64,000 nt of DNA from Devosia epidermidihirudinis (GCF_000971295.1 NZ_LANJ01000011.1:434001-498000), one strand, 5' to 3'. Positions 34,453 through 44,229 are shown, counted from the first letter of the stretch. The notes: a model not told the origin generated them from the letters alone. Translations and numbers: made by a program.

Positions 34453-34504
34453 CCGCTGGGTGGGATAGATCTGGCGCGGACAGCCCGCGCCTGAAATAGG
34501 CGAA

Positions 34505-35518
34505 CTAGCCCAGCCCGCCCGTAATCTCGCTCACCTTCACCGCCCGGCCTTCCTTGACCGATTTCAGCGCCGCTTCCGCCAGCGCCAGTGCAATCAGCCC
34601 GTCCAGGCCGCTTGGATTGGCCGGAGATTTTGATTCAACGGCGTCGATGAAGCTGCTGATTTCGCGGGCATAAGCGTCGAGATAGCGCGTCATGAAGAAG
34701 TCGTGGAGCGGTGGACGAGTGTAGCCGGAGGCGTTGGCAACTTCGATGGAGACCGGGCGCTGGTTCTCGGCCGAGACCGAGCCCTTGGACCCGTGCACTT
34801 CGATGCGCTGGTCGTAGCCATAGGTGGCGCGGCGCGAGTTGGAGATAGTGGCGTGCTTGCCGCTGGCGGTGGAGAGCATGACCGAGGCGCTGTCATAGTC
34901 GCCGGCAGCGCCGATGGCGGGATCGACAAGTACGGAGGCCTGCGCCGTCACGGTGTCGATCTCTTCGCCCAGCAGATAGCGGGCCATGTCAAAATCGTGG
35001 ATGGTCATGTCGCGGAAGATGCCGCCCGAGCGCTTGATGTATTCCACGGGTGGCGCGCCGGGGTCGCGCGAGATGATGGTGACCATTTCTACGGCACCAA
35101 TTTCGCCCTTGGTGATGACATCCTTGACCGCCTGAAAGTGCGGATCAAAGCGGCGGTTAAAGCCGACCATCAGTGTGCCGCTTTCGGCGTCGACGACCTT
35201 GAGGCAGGCCTTGACGCGCTCGACATCGAGATCAATCGGCTTTTCGCAGAACACGGCCTTACCGGCGCGCACAAACTGCTCGATCAGGTCGGCATGTGTA
35301 TCGGTGGGGGTGCAGATGACGACGGCGTCGATATCGGCCGAGGCGAGGATCTGCTCGATGGAGCGGACTTCGCAGGCGTACTGCTTGGCCAGATCTGACG
35401 CAGCCTGCGCGACGGCATCGGCCACGGCGATCAGTTGAGCCTGGGAGTTGGACGAAACGGCCTTGGCGTGCACTTTGCCAATGCGGCCGGCACCAAGAAG
35501 ACCAAAGCGAACAGTCAT
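34505..35518 (-). CDS. iolG: inositol 2-dehydrogenase
   Basis: 337 residues of the Gfo/Idh/MocA family. It oxidises myo-inositol to 2-keto-myo-inositol, the first step. NAD fold GLLGAGRIGKVHAKAV, catalytic VFCEKPIDLD, and DMTIHDFDMARYLLGEE with the Asp/His proton-relay pair. Length equals typical IolG. It follows the ABC transporter genes on the minus strand, after a terminator-like hairpin. Confidence 0.92.
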   Translation of the reverse strand: MTVRFGLLGAGRIGKVHAKAVSSNSQAQLIAVADAVAQAASDLAKQYACEVRSIEQILASADIDAVVICTPTDTHADLIEQFVRAGKAVFCEKPIDLDVERVKACLKVVDAESGTLMVGFNRRFDPHFQAVKDVITKGEIGAVEMVTIISRDPGAPPVEYIKRSGGIFRDMTIHDFDMARYLLGEEIDTVTAQASVLVDPAIGAAGDYDSASVMLSTASGKHATISNSRRATYGYDQRIEVHGSKGSVSAENQRPVSIEVANASGYTRPPLHDFFMTRYLDAYAREISSFIDAVESKSPANPSGLDGLIALALAEAALKSVKEGRAVKVSEITGGLG

Positions 35519-35528
35519 GAGTAGTCTC

Positions 35529-35557
35529 CAAAAAGGAAGCCGGGCACAATGCCCGGC
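35529..35557 (-). terminator. terminator-like hairpin between iatA and iolG
   Basis: On the minus strand GCCGGGCA/TGCCCGGC with a 3-base loop, followed by TTCC and five T. It lies within the run ibpA-iatP-iatA-iolG, ten bases before the iolG start. Confidence 0.6.
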
Positions 35558-35583
35558 CGGAATTCATGTGCAACGGTCAGCGA

Positions 35584-36366
35584 TCAAACCGTTCCGCCCA
35601 GAGAGGTGCTGAGCACGGCCAGTTCTTCCCCGCCCGCCATCATGTCCTGCAATTGCTCGGCGTTCAATTCACCTCTGCTGGCGGTCCCCAGTGTGCGGCC
35701 ACGATTGAGCACCGTAAAGCGATCACCGACCGCCAGAGCGTGGCGCACATTGTGGGTGATGAACACGACGCCAATGCCGGACTTGCGCACGCGGTCGATG
35801 GTCGCCAGCACATTGGCCGTCTGGCGCACGCCCAGCGCCGAGGTCGGCTCGTCGAGGATCAGCACCTTGGCGCCAAAATAGACGGCTCGGGCAATGGCGA
35901 CTGTCTGGCGTTCGCCACCGGACAGCGTGCCCACAGCCTGATCGGGCTCGCGCAGCTTGATGCCCATGCGGCGCATCTCTTCCATGGTGACGCGGCTGGC
36001 CATGTCCATGTCGAGAAAACGGAACGGGCCCCATTGCTTGCGCGGCTCCTGACCCATCCAAAAGTTGCGGGTCACCGACATTAGCGGGATCATCGCGAGA
36101 TCCTGATAGACGGTGGCGACACCGGCCTCCATGGCGTCGCGGGGGCTGTCAAACACCACCGGCTGGCCGCCGATGCGGATGGTGCCCTCGGTGGGCTTAT
36201 GCACGCCCGCCATGGTCTTGATGAAGGTGGATTTGCCCGCGCCGTTGTCACCCAGCAGGCAATGGCACTCGCCGGGCAGCACCGAGAGCGACACGCCATT
36301 GAGCGCGATCACGGGGCCGAACTGTTTCTTGATGTCGACGAGTTCGATCAGTGGAGTATCGGCCAT
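35584..36366 (-). CDS. iatA: inositol/sugar ABC transporter ATP-binding protein
   Basis: 260 residues, one ATPase domain, unlike the double-domain RbsA type. Walker [10 protein letters not shown], signature LSGGERQ, Walker B VLILDEP, H-loop FITHN. The start is one base after the permease stop. With the permease and binding protein it resembles the Caulobacter IatA-IatP-IbpA inositol importer and the FrcA family. Substrate is inferred from the neighbours. Confidence 0.88.
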   Translation of the reverse strand: MADTPLIELVDIKKQFGPVIALNGVSLSVLPGECHCLLGDNGAGKSTFIKTMAGVHKPTEGTIRIGGQPVVFDSPRDAMEAGVATVYQDLAMIPLMSVTRNFWMGQEPRKQWGPFRFLDMDMASRVTMEEMRRMGIKLREPDQAVGTLSGGERQTVAIARAVYFGAKVLILDEPTSALGVRQTANVLATIDRVRKSGIGVVFITHNVRHALAVGDRFTVLNRGRTLGTASRGELNAEQLQDMMAGGEELAVLSTSLGGTV

Positions 36367-36367
36367 C

Positions 36368-37489
36368 TCAACGCTCCCCGGTGATGAGGCGACGGATATA
36401 GGTGTTGAGGATCACCGCCAGCAGCAGGATGACACCCAGGAACACCCGGAACAGCGAGGATTCCACCCCGGCAAAGAACAGCCCTTGCTGCACCACGCCA
36501 AAGATCAGGGCACCCAGCGCCGCACCGATGACCGAGCCATAACCGCCCGTCAGCAGAGCACCGCCGATAACCACGGAGATGATGGCCTCGAATTCCTTGA
36601 GCAGACCGCGATCGGCCGCGGCGGAGCCGAACTCCATCACTTGGCAGGTGGCGAACACCGTGGCGCAGAAGGCGGTGAACACGAACATGGTGATCTTGAC
36701 GAGATTGACCGGCACGCCGACATAGCGCGCCGCACGGGCATCGCCGCCAACGGCGTAGATCCAGTTGCCAAAGCGGGTGCGGGTCAACAGAACGTGGGCA
36801 AAGATGATCAGCGCCAACGCCCAGATCATTAGCATGGGAATGCCATCGACGACGGGCTGGCCTGCACGCGCACCGTTCTTGAAGGTGGCGATCCAGCCGA
36901 TATCGGCCAGCCAGGTGAACACAAAGCCAAACACCTTGCCGCCGAACAACGGCGCCAGCCAATCGCCTTGCGCCGCTTCGCGCACGCCGCCGACGATGGT
37001 CTGGCGAGTGGTGGAGATCGCGAGGTAAATGGTCAAACCGCGCAGGATGTACAAAGAAGCGAGCGTCACGATGAAGGATGGCAGGCCGGTCTTGACGACC
37101 AGATAGCCGTTCAGCGCGCCGATCAACATGGCGACAGCAAAGGCAGCGAGAATGGCGGCCCACATCGGCCAGCCCAGATGCACGCTCAATAGGGCAATCA
37201 CGATACCGGCAAAGCCGATCATCGACCCGACGGAGAGATCGAACTCACCGGCGATCATCAATAGGCAGGCGCCCACGGCGATAATGGCGAACTGAGCGGA
37301 AACGACGCCCCAGTTCATCACGCCATCGGCGGCGAACATGCCCGTGCCACCGGCAACAACTGCAAAATATGCGAAGACAATAACCGTGCCGGCCATGGCG
37401 CCGAGCTCCGGGCGCATGAAGGCGCGCCGCAGGCTGGATTGGCGTTGGACACGTTCGTCGCCTGACGGCAGACCTGTCTGCTCGCTCAT
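36368..37489 (-). CDS. iatP: inositol/sugar ABC transporter permease
   Basis: 373 residues, about ten membrane helices, BPD_transp_2 family. Typical motifs: [36 protein letters not shown], and [21 protein letters not shown] chose ATG 37489 with GAGG eight bases upstream; a GTG at 37498 overlaps that site. A stem-loop separates it from the binding-protein gene, and it abuts the ATPase gene. Confidence 0.88.
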   Translation of the reverse strand: MSEQTGLPSGDERVQRQSSLRRAFMRPELGAMAGTVIVFAYFAVVAGGTGMFAADGVMNWGVVSAQFAIIAVGACLLMIAGEFDLSVGSMIGFAGIVIALLSVHLGWPMWAAILAAFAVAMLIGALNGYLVVKTGLPSFIVTLASLYILRGLTIYLAISTTRQTIVGGVREAAQGDWLAPLFGGKVFGFVFTWLADIGWIATFKNGARAGQPVVDGIPMLMIWALALIIFAHVLLTRTRFGNWIYAVGGDARAARYVGVPVNLVKITMFVFTAFCATVFATCQVMEFGSAAADRGLLKEFEAIISVVIGGALLTGGYGSVIGAALGALIFGVVQQGLFFAGVESSLFRVFLGVILLLAVILNTYIRRLITGER

Positions 37490-37545
37490 CGGGAACACCT
37501 CAAATTATGAAAAGCTGCCCTGCCCGCCTGTAGCGCAGGGTAAAG

Positions 37546-37570
37546 TGGGGCCGCGCCAGGCGCGACCCCA
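37546..37570 (-). other. stem-loop between ibpA and iatP
   Basis: Nine-base arms GGGGTCGCG/CGCGGCCCC (one G-T pair, 5-base loop) start seven bases after the ibpA stop, with no T-run. Such structures often stabilise the binding-protein part of the mRNA. Confidence 0.6.
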
Positions 37571-37576
37571 GTCGTT

Positions 37577-38527
37577 CTAGCGGTACTGACCCGCGTACTT
37601 CTCAACCAGTTCGATATTGTCCTTGGTGATGAAGCCTGGGCCCGAGTTGATCGAGTTGCCGGGCACCACGCCGTAACGCACGTAGTTGGTCAGGATCACG
37701 ACTGGCAGATAACCCTGCAGGAAGGGCTGCTGGTCGATGGCGAAGTTGATCGTGCCTGCCTTGATTGCCGTGGCAATGCCGGGGGAAAGATCGAAAGTGC
37801 CAAAGAAGATCGAGCCGGCCTGCCCATTGGCATCGAGTGCCGCAATGGTCGGTTCAGCCGAGTTTGGGCCAAGCGTCAGGATGCCATTGGTGTCAGGGTT
37901 GGTCTGAAGATAAGCCGCGACCTTGGACTGGATTTCCGAGGGGTCGATACCGGAGTCGATCATCTGGCTGCCCAGTTCGACGCCGAGCGCGTCAGCAAAG
38001 CCCTGGCAGCGTTCAACCGAAGCCGGATTGGTAATGTAGTGGTTCACACAGAGGAAGCTGGTGACCCCAGCGGCTTTGGCACGTTCACCGGCACCGTGGC
38101 CAGCGTCATACTCTGGCTGACCAACATGCAGCAGCGCGCCAAGTTCCTTGGATTGCTCGATGGTGCCCGAATTGATGGTGATGACAGGAATGCCACGAGC
38201 GACCGCATCCTCAAGCGGTCCCTTCAAAACGTCGAAGTCAGCGATGGTGGCAATGATGCCATCGGCATTGGATGCGGCGGCCTGCTCGATGATGCGAGCC
38301 ATATCGGCGAGATCGCCGGTCGGTGGATTACGGTATTCGACGGTGACGTCCATCTGCTCGCCTGCCAGGGCGATGGCGTTTTTGATGGTGTTCCACCAGC
38401 TGTCGGAATCCGGCGCATGGGACACCAGAACAAAACGTTCGCCCTCGGCCATAGTGGGCAGCGCGGTCGCTACCGACAGGCCAGCTGCCAGAACGGCGAG
38501 CGACAACGTCTTCATTGTAAGCTTCAT
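37577..38527 (-). CDS. ibpA: inositol/sugar ABC transporter substrate-binding protein
   Basis: 316 residues: signal peptide to about residue 27 (PTMA-EG), then a type I periplasmic binding fold (Peripla_BP_4): RFVLVSHAPDSDSWWNTIKNA, VITINSGTIEQSK, GILTLGPNSAEP. It captures the sugar in the periplasm for IatA/IatP. GGGAGG lies six bases before the ATG. First gene of the minus-strand operon; a putative IolR site is about 60 bases upstream. The ligand is inferred as inositol because iolG lies in the same run. Confidence 0.88.
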   Translation of the reverse strand: MKLTMKTLSLAVLAAGLSVATALPTMAEGERFVLVSHAPDSDSWWNTIKNAIALAGEQMDVTVEYRNPPTGDLADMARIIEQAAASNADGIIATIADFDVLKGPLEDAVARGIPVITINSGTIEQSKELGALLHVGQPEYDAGHGAGERAKAAGVTSFLCVNHYITNPASVERCQGFADALGVELGSQMIDSGIDPSEIQSKVAAYLQTNPDTNGILTLGPNSAEPTIAALDANGQAGSIFFGTFDLSPGIATAIKAGTINFAIDQQPFLQGYLPVVILTNYVRYGVVPGNSINSGPGFITKDNIELVEKYAGQYR

Positions 38528-38589
38528 TCATTCCTCCCTGAGTTGGAGAATGGCGATGCGGAACAAAAAAACCACTTACGCCTACCAAC

Positions 38590-38603
38590 GAAACAAACAT
38601 TCC
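38590..38603 (-). promoter_or_regulatory. putative IolR operator upstream of ibpA
   Basis: On the minus strand GGAATGTTTGTTTC, GGAA-N6-TTCC with one mismatch, 63 bases before the ibpA start. Confidence 0.45.
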
Positions 38604-38663
38604 ATTTCTGATTTCAAAGGTCAAGTGTCGATGTTTGCTGGAGTATTTGCCGTTTTGAGCAAC

Positions 38664-38693
38664 AAAAAGTGCAACCGTGTACACGGTTGCACT
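38664..38693 (-). terminator. 26-base perfect palindrome with T-run
   Basis: AGTGCAACCGTGT joined to its exact complement, followed on the minus strand by TTTTT, 30 bases after the MerR gene stop. It reads as an intrinsic terminator for ihfA-merR, but the perfect symmetry with TGCAACCG-like arms also resembles LacI-family operators, and it lies about 140 bases upstream of ibpA. Confidence 0.65.
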
Positions 38694-38722
38694 CCAAATT
38701 TCGCAGCAAATAGAACGGTTGT

Positions 38723-39178
38723 TTAGTTTTCGCGAGCGCGTTCGAGAATACGCTTGCACTCCAGCAACTCGCGCAGGACATTTGACAGCTTGTCACGCGA
38801 TTCAGCATCAAGCGCCGCATTTGCCGTCATCACGGCCTCTTCGATTTCCGCCTCATCGCCGGCCGCTTCGGCCATTTCGATCATCGGCAGGATATCTTCC
38901 AGCGGCTTGCCCTCGCCCACGGCGATGACATAGCGACTGCCCTGATCCTTGAGGATGCGCTGGACGCCCTTGATGGTGAAGCCCTGATCATAGAGCAAGT
39001 GGCGGATGCCACGCAGCAGCAACACATCTTCAGGGCGATAGTAGCGACGACCACCGCCGCGCTTCAGCGGCTTGATGGTCGAAAAACGGGTCTCCCAAAA
39101 GCGCAGGACATGCTGGGGCAGGTCCAGTTCTTCGGCAGCTTCAGAGATGGTACGGAAGGCGTCGGGCGACTTGTCCAC
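38723..39178 (-). CDS. MerR-family transcriptional regulator
   Basis: 151 residues. MerR winged helix at residues 9-78: [48 protein letters not shown]. The C-terminus is an acidic helix without Cys, so it is not a metal or thiol sensor of the classical type. The start is GTG. It follows ihfA by 24 bases, the ihfA-merR pair common in alphaproteobacteria. Confidence 0.9.
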   Translation of the reverse strand: MDKSPDAFRTISEAAEELDLPQHVLRFWETRFSTIKPLKRGGGRRYYRPEDVLLLRGIRHLLYDQGFTIKGVQRILKDQGSRYVIAVGEGKPLEDILPMIEMAEAAGDEAEIEEAVMTANAALDAESRDKLSNVLRELLECKRILERAREN

Positions 39179-39202
39179 TCTGCTCAGACTCGCGGGAAAG
39201 CT

Positions 39203-39514
39203 TTATTTTCCAGCATTTACCATAGATTTGTTGATCTTCGATTTCAACACGTTGCTCGGTTTGAACACAAGAACTTGGCGGGGAAGGATCGGAACCTCCT
39301 CGCCGGTCTTGGGATTCCGGCCGATACGCTCATTTTTGGAGCGCACCTGAAACGAGCCAAAGGATGAAAGCTTGACGTTCGCGCCGGTGATCAGCGCATC
39401 CCCGATCAACTCGAGGACCCGTTCCACCAGCTCAGCTGATTCCGTTCGAGACAGGCCTACGGATCCATAGACAGCCTCAGCCAGATCAGCGCGCGTTACC
39501 GTCTTCTGCGTCAT
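39203..39514 (-). CDS. ihfA: integration host factor alpha subunit
   Basis: 103 residues. HU/IHF fold with [20 protein letters not shown] at the start and the DNA-bending arm [32 protein letters not shown] is the family signature. It bends DNA with IhfB in the nucleoid. Downstream is the MerR gene. The fabH gene ends 244 bases upstream on the same strand, with room for a promoter between. Confidence 0.95.
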   Translation of the reverse strand: MTQKTVTRADLAEAVYGSVGLSRTESAELVERVLELIGDALITGANVKLSSFGSFQVRSKNERIGRNPKTGEEVPILPRQVLVFKPSNVLKSKINKSMVNAGK

Positions 39515-39758
39515 TCGTACCCTCGTATTGCCGACAGGTCCAAATCCCCGCGTCGGGACGACTTTCGGTCGCGTCCCAGACCGTGTTGCTCTCTGCGCGG
39601 CCCTTATGCAGGGTCGCCATATAGCGCGGGAATAGTCCCTTGTTCAGCGCAAACCGGCCGTCACAACCCCTCGTCAGGACAGTCTTTGCGCCGGGTTCCT
39701 CAGCCCCCCATGGGACACTAATGCCTTGAAAGGCTTAACGTCAATGCGTGGGGCGGAG

Positions 39759-40736
39759 TTACCAGCGAATGAGCGACGCGCCCCAGGTGAAGCCGCCGCC
39801 CATGGCTTCGAGCATCACCAGATCGCCCTGCTTGATGCGGCCATCGGCCACCGCAGCGCTCAATGCCAGTGGCACGGAGGCGGCAGAGGTGTTGGCATGC
39901 AGGGCAACGGTCATCACCACCTTTTCAGGTGGCAGGCCCAACTTGGCCCCTGCCCCTTCGATGATGCGCTTGTTTGCCTGATGCGGCACGAACCAGTCGA
40001 GGTCCTCGACGGTGTAGCCGGTCTTTTCCAGCGTCGCGTAGACCACGTCGGTGATCTTGCCGACAGCGTGGCGGAACACTTCAGGGCCGCGCATATGGAC
40101 ATGGCCAGTGGTGCCGGTGGTGGATGGTCCACCGTCGACATAGAGCTTATCCCAATGGTGCCCGTCCGAACGCAGCGCCGTGGCGAGAACCCCCTGCTCT
40201 GGCGCGTCGTCGGCCAGCTCGACCCGTTCCATGATCACAGCGCCCGCGCCATCGCCGAACAGCACGCAGGTGGTGCGATCGGTCCAGTCGAGCAGACGCG
40301 AGAAGGTTTCGGCGCCAATGACCAGCGCACGCGTGCCAAGGCCGTTCTTGAGGTAGCTGTCGGCCGTCGCAACGGCGTAGACGAAGCCCGAGCACACAGC
40401 CTGGATGTCAAACGCCATGCCGTGATGCATGCCCAGCTTCATCTGCACGAGCGTCGCTACAGACGGGAAGGTGTAATCGGGCGTCGTGGTGGCGACGATG
40501 ATCAGATCAATGTCGTCCGGCGTCAGGCCAGAGGCCTCGAGCGCCTTTTTGGCAGCCGCCACAGCCAGATCGGAGGTGAACTCACCTTCGGCAGCGATAT
40601 GGCGCTCTTTGATGCCCACACGCTCCTGGATCCACTCATCCGATGTGTCGACCGTTTTGGCCAACTCGGCATTGGTGACAATTTTCTCAGGAAGATAGCC
40701 GCCGACACCGCGGATGATGGAACGCGTCTTGGTCAC
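39759..40736 (-). CDS. fabH: 3-oxoacyl-ACP synthase III
   Basis: 325 residues. It starts fatty-acid synthesis by condensing acetyl-CoA with malonyl-ACP. Catalytic triad: Cys115 ([10 protein letters not shown]), His in PHQANKRII and Asn in HANTSAAS. The start is GTG, 5 bases after the plsX stop. The plsX-fabH pair is part of the conserved DUF177-plsX-fabH-ihfA-merR order. Confidence 0.96.
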   Translation of the reverse strand: MTKTRSIIRGVGGYLPEKIVTNAELAKTVDTSDEWIQERVGIKERHIAAEGEFTSDLAVAAAKKALEASGLTPDDIDLIIVATTTPDYTFPSVATLVQMKLGMHHGMAFDIQAVCSGFVYAVATADSYLKNGLGTRALVIGAETFSRLLDWTDRTTCVLFGDGAGAVIMERVELADDAPEQGVLATALRSDGHHWDKLYVDGGPSTTGTTGHVHMRGPEVFRHAVGKITDVVYATLEKTGYTVEDLDWFVPHQANKRIIEGAGAKLGLPPEKVVMTVALHANTSAASVPLALSAAVADGRIKQGDLVMLEAMGGGFTWGASLIRW

Positions 40737-40741
40737 GCCTG

Positions 40742-41803
40742 TTATGCCTCGGGTTCGGTGGCAAGCGCTGCTGGCACCGCCTTAACTGGGAAACGCTTCA
40801 TAGTATCACTGATCTTGTCGATCAGACGGTTACGGCCCATTTCATAGGCCAATCCGAGGGCGCTTTTGTAGCCGATTTCGTCGGTACCGCCATGGGATTT
40901 AATAACAATCCCATTCAGCCCCATGAATACGCCACCATTAAGGGTGCGTGGATCCATTTTGGCGCGCAATGCTTTTAGCGCCGACATGGCGAACAAAGCG
41001 CCGATGCGGCTCATCAAATTTGCCTTCAGCGCATTGGATAGGTAGCGGCCGACCTGACGGGCGGTGCCTTCGGCCGTCTTGAGCGCGATATTGCCGACAA
41101 AACCTTCGGTGACCACCACGTCGACGGTGCCCTTACCGATGTCATCGCCTTCGACAAAGCCGTGATAGGTGAACCCTGCCCCGCTCGCTTCGGTCAGAAT
41201 GCGGCCGGCTTCCTTGATCGATTCGAGACCCTTGACCTCTTCGGTGCCCACATTGAGCAGACCGACAGTCGGAGACTTCTCGTCGAACAGGCAGCGCGCC
41301 AGTGCGGAGCCGAGAATGGCGTAGTCCACCAGCTGCTGGGCATCAGCGCCAATGGTTGCGCCCATGTCGAGCACAACGATATCGGTGCGCAAGGTCGGCC
41401 AGATCGCAGCGATACCCGGACGGGCAATGCCCTCCATCGGGCGCAGGCAGAATGTGGCCATGGCCATCAGCGCGCCGGTATTGCCGCCGGAGATAGCCAC
41501 GTCAGCCTCGCCGTCCTTGACGGCCTGAATGGCCATCCACATCGACGAGGTTCCCTTGCCCTTGCGCAGGGCCTGGCTTGGCTTTTCGTCCATTGCGATG
41601 ACAACGTCGCAGTGACGCACGCTGGAGGCCGGCTTCAGCGCGGGGAATTCTTCGAGCAGTGGAGCGATCTGCTCCTGGACGCCATGAAAGATAAAGCGTG
41701 CATTCTTGCGCTCTTTGAGCAGCAAATGGGCACCGTGGATGACCGCCCGGGGAGCATTGTCGCCACCCATGGCATCCACTGATATTGTTATTGTATCGGT
41801 CAT
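40742..41803 (-). CDS. plsX: phosphate acyltransferase PlsX
   Basis: 353 residues. It makes acyl-phosphate from acyl-ACP for phospholipid synthesis. Marks: [19 protein letters not shown] at the start, [26 protein letters not shown], and the closing [11 protein letters not shown]. Gap to the upstream DUF177 gene is 81 bases, and to fabH 5 bases, so plsX-fabH form one unit. Confidence 0.96.
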   Translation of the reverse strand: MTDTITISVDAMGGDNAPRAVIHGAHLLLKERKNARFIFHGVQEQIAPLLEEFPALKPASSVRHCDVVIAMDEKPSQALRKGKGTSSMWMAIQAVKDGEADVAISGGNTGALMAMATFCLRPMEGIARPGIAAIWPTLRTDIVVLDMGATIGADAQQLVDYAILGSALARCLFDEKSPTVGLLNVGTEEVKGLESIKEAGRILTEASGAGFTYHGFVEGDDIGKGTVDVVVTEGFVGNIALKTAEGTARQVGRYLSNALKANLMSRIGALFAMSALKALRAKMDPRTLNGGVFMGLNGIVIKSHGGTDEIGYKSALGLAYEMGRNRLIDKISDTMKRFPVKAVPAALATEPEA

Positions 41804-41884
41804 TTCAGCCCGTTTTTCGGCCCGAGTGGCAAGTGTTTAAACATATCCCATCGGGGAGTCGGTGCAAAGCCCCGGGACCCGGCG

Positions 41885-42433
41885 CTAAGCACCGGGATCC
41901 GTGGGCTTCTTGAGTTTGGAAAGACCAGCAAATGGGCCGGTCTCTTCAGCGGTGCCAGACAATCCCAGCGATTCGAGGCTTTCTCCGGGCAGACGCGGAT
42001 AAGGATCGATCGCCAGCGCCAGAGTTTCGATCAAAAGTGCGCTGAGATCGACCTCGGGGCCATCGATATGGTCAGGGAAATCGTCGTCATCGATATCGAC
42101 AAACACTTCCGAGCCAGGCGTCGGCTTGTGATGCGCGGCTTCCGGCAGGAAGACCCGATCGATGGGCTCATCGATGTCCTGCGTCACCGGCTCAAACGTG
42201 ACAACCGATGGCTGCACGATGCGGGCAGTCAGGCGACCGAGCGCACGGATACCCCCGCGCAGCGGCGCGACAGACAGCGTGGCGTGGAAGCTTTCCACCG
42301 CATTGAGCTTGAGCACTTCGGCCAACTCGGCGCGTGCTGCTTCATCGGGCGCCACTTTCAGCGAGCGGCCCGTGGCGGGTAGACGATCGACGCGCACGAT
42401 GGCATCGAGAATCGGGGATGGTTCCTGGCTCAT
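41885..42433 (-). CDS. DUF177 (YceD-family) protein
   Basis: 182 residues. DUF177 region at about 15-170, with the core VVTFEPVTQDIDEPIDRVFLP and IDGPEVDLSALLIETLALAID. In other bacteria yceD precedes rpmF and plsX and is linked to 23S rRNA or L32; here rpmF is absent and plsX follows directly. The ATG overlaps the stop of the cytochrome chaperone gene by four bases (ATGA), which couples them. Confidence 0.88.
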   Translation of the reverse strand: MSQEPSPILDAIVRVDRLPATGRSLKVAPDEAARAELAEVLKLNAVESFHATLSVAPLRGGIRALGRLTARIVQPSVVTFEPVTQDIDEPIDRVFLPEAAHHKPTPGSEVFVDIDDDDFPDHIDGPEVDLSALLIETLALAIDPYPRLPGESLESLGLSGTAEETGPFAGLSKLKKPTDPGA

Positions 42434-42957
42434 GGAGCAGCCTCAAAATGGACGGTGCCACCGGTGATCGCATCGGCGGGCTGGGCGGCCAGCACCTCAT
42501 CCTTGGCCAGCAGATATTCTGCCAGCGCGCGGATATGAGGGCCAAACTCGCCATCAAAGATATTGCGAGACAGGACGTCTTCGAGAGCGGTCACGTCCTT
42601 GCGGTCCATGGCCTCGTTGAGCGCAGCGAGAAGCCCGAAGAAGATGTTGCCCATTTTCTGGATCTTCTTTGGCACGCCGAGATCGCCCACGCCCATCTCG
42701 CGCAGTGAGCGGTCCATATCCTTGAAAAACAGATCAAAAACGGCCTGGCTGAAGTCCTTCTGCGCGCCCGCGGCGGTGCGCAGACGGCGGAACAACAGAG
42801 CCATGTGCAGACTGATCATATCGAAGCGACCAGTAACCGTGTCAGGTACTTGCCATTCGGCGTAGAAAATCGGCTGCCGGGATTGCGCCACAATGGCGCT
42901 ATAAATGGCGTAAACCGGTTCAGTAGCGGTGTTCTTACGGAATAGAGACAGGATCAT
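42430..42957 (-). CDS. ubiquinol-cytochrome c chaperone (CBP3-like)
   Basis: 175 residues of the Ubiq_cyt_C_chap family: VYAIYSAIVAQSRQPIFYAE, RFDMISLHMALLFRRLR, DLFFKDMDRSLREMGVGDLG and VPKKIQKMGNIFFG, all close to the mitochondrial bc1 assembly factor CBP3. It is likely to help assemble cytochrome b of complex III. I chose ATG 42957 because MILSLFRK is the usual start. It is divergent from bamE. Confidence 0.92.
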   Translation of the reverse strand: MILSLFRKNTATEPVYAIYSAIVAQSRQPIFYAEWQVPDTVTGRFDMISLHMALLFRRLRTAAGAQKDFSQAVFDLFFKDMDRSLREMGVGDLGVPKKIQKMGNIFFGLLAALNEAMDRKDVTALEDVLSRNIFDGEFGPHIRALAEYLLAKDEVLAAQPADAITGGTVHFEAAP

Positions 42958-43124
42958 GGGATTGCGCTCAGCGTCTTGATCGGTCAAACAGGCAGGTAGA
43001 ACGCTTGGCCGAGCCATTGCCAGCTTGCCAGAGAGACAAGTTGGCAGCTACACATTCCGGCGGCCGAGTGGCCGCCGCCTTGTTGTCGTGCCTATAGTCG
43101 AGAGCCATCGGGAAAGTCAAATTC

Positions 43125-43571
43125 ATGCCCATGCGTACCGTTTCCGGTTCAGTTGCACCCATCGCTGCCATTCTGCTCGCTCTGGTGCTTGCTGGCTGCA
43201 CGAGCAGCACTTCGCTGATCACCAACCGTACTCAGGGCTATGAGATTTCCGAGAGCGCGATGCAGCAGATTCGCGTCGGGCAGAGCCAGGAACTGGTGAA
43301 GCTGGTGCTGGGTTCGCCGCAGTCGACCAATACGTTCGGCGATCAATCCGCATATTATTATGTCGAGACCAAGGTTCGCCAGACCGCGTTCGGCGTGACG
43401 ATGATCCAGTCTCGCACCGTGCTGGCCATCTATTTCGACAAGAACAAGAAGGTGGTCGACAAGGCCGTCTACTCGCTCAAGGACGGCAAGACCGTCACTA
43501 TCGAGAACCGCCGCACCCCATCGTTCGGCGCCGACCGCAGCTTTATCGACTCGATCCTGTCGTCGTTCTAA
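43125..43571 (+). CDS. bamE: outer-membrane assembly lipoprotein BamE
   Basis: 148 residues. Signal peptide with lipobox LAGC (about residue 25), then the SmpA/OmlA domain: QIRVGQSQELVKLVLGSPQS, YYYVETKVRQTAFG. It belongs to the BAM complex that inserts barrel proteins in the outer membrane. A second Met two codons later is an alternative start. A terminator with a GAAA loop follows. Confidence 0.92.
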   Translation: MPMRTVSGSVAPIAAILLALVLAGCTSSTSLITNRTQGYEISESAMQQIRVGQSQELVKLVLGSPQSTNTFGDQSAYYYVETKVRQTAFGVTMIQSRTVLAIYFDKNKKVVDKAVYSLKDGKTVTIENRRTPSFGADRSFIDSILSSF

Positions 43572-43592
43572 GCGCAGTCCATTCAGTTTTCA

Positions 43593-43624
43593 GGAGCCCC
43601 GGGAAACCGGGGCTTCTTTGTTTT
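43593..43624 (+). terminator. intrinsic terminator after bamE
   Basis: AGCCCCGG/CCGGGGCT with a GAAA tetraloop, then TCTTTGTTTT. Its tail abuts the ribosome site of the next gene. Confidence 0.85.
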
Positions 43625-43634
43625 GGAGACCCAC

Positions 43635-44015
43635 ATGCATCACAATAGCAAGGAACACCGCGCGCTGGTCCAATGGGCGGCCGATTGCGCTGAACGCGTG
43701 CTGCCGTTGGCCGAGGCCAATGGCGACAAGCGCGCCCGCCAGGCCATCAGCGCCGCTCGGGGCTTCGCTGCCGGCAAGAACTCGGTGGATCACGCTCGCC
43801 GCGCCGCAGAGGCCGCCCACGCCGCCGCGCGCGAAGCTGGTACCGACGCCGCCCGCAACGCCGCTCGCGCCGCTGGCCATGCCGCAGAAACCGCGCATGT
43901 GCCCGCCCATGGCCCCCACGCGGCCAACTATGCGCTGAAGGCTGTGATTGCCGCAGGCGGCGATGATGAAGCTGAAGAAAAGTGGCAGGACGAACGCGTA
44001 CCTGCGATTGGGTGA
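43635..44015 (+). CDS. Imm-5-like putative immunity protein
   Basis: 126 residues, rich in Ala, His and Arg, with repeated ARxAAxAAHAA-type helices (residues about 45-105) and the closing HAANYALKAVIAAG. The pattern matches the putative Imm-5-like family; no toxin gene is adjacent, so a role in immunity is doubtful. ATG 43635 has GGAG six bases upstream. That ribosome site overlaps the bamE terminator tail. Confidence 0.65.
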   Translation: MHHNSKEHRALVQWAADCAERVLPLAEANGDKRARQAISAARGFAAGKNSVDHARRAAEAAHAAAREAGTDAARNAARAAGHAAETAHVPAHGPHAANYALKAVIAAGGDDEAEEKWQDERVPAIG

Positions 44016-44044
44016 GAGGCCGCCTCTAAAGGCCCCCTCCCCAT

Positions 44045-44124
44045 CGTCATCACCCGGCTCGTCCGGGTGATCCATCGTCTCACCGCGCGTGGTGTGGATT
44101 GCCCGGACAAGCCGGGCAATGACG
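44045..44124. repeat. palindromic repeat, family I
   Basis: CGTCATCACCCGGCTCGTCC at the left and GTGGATTGCCCGGACAAGCC...ATGACG at the right. Each half has its own short stem; only one copy in the window. Confidence 0.75.
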
Positions 44125-44170
44125 ACCCATCATGCTGCCGTGAGCACTTTGAAATCTCCGACCCCACCGG

Positions 44171-44229
44171 CGCTGCCCACGGACTTGATCCGTGGGTCTA
44201 TGCCCGCTTGTGCCGCATTGAGAGTGGGT
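44171..44229. repeat. truncated palindromic repeat, family A
   Basis: The left arm CGCTGCCCACGGACTTGATC and spacer CCCGCTTGTGCCG are kept, but the sequence departs from the family after GAGAGTGG, so the right arm is missing. It lies just beyond the 3' end of nusB. Confidence 0.75.
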
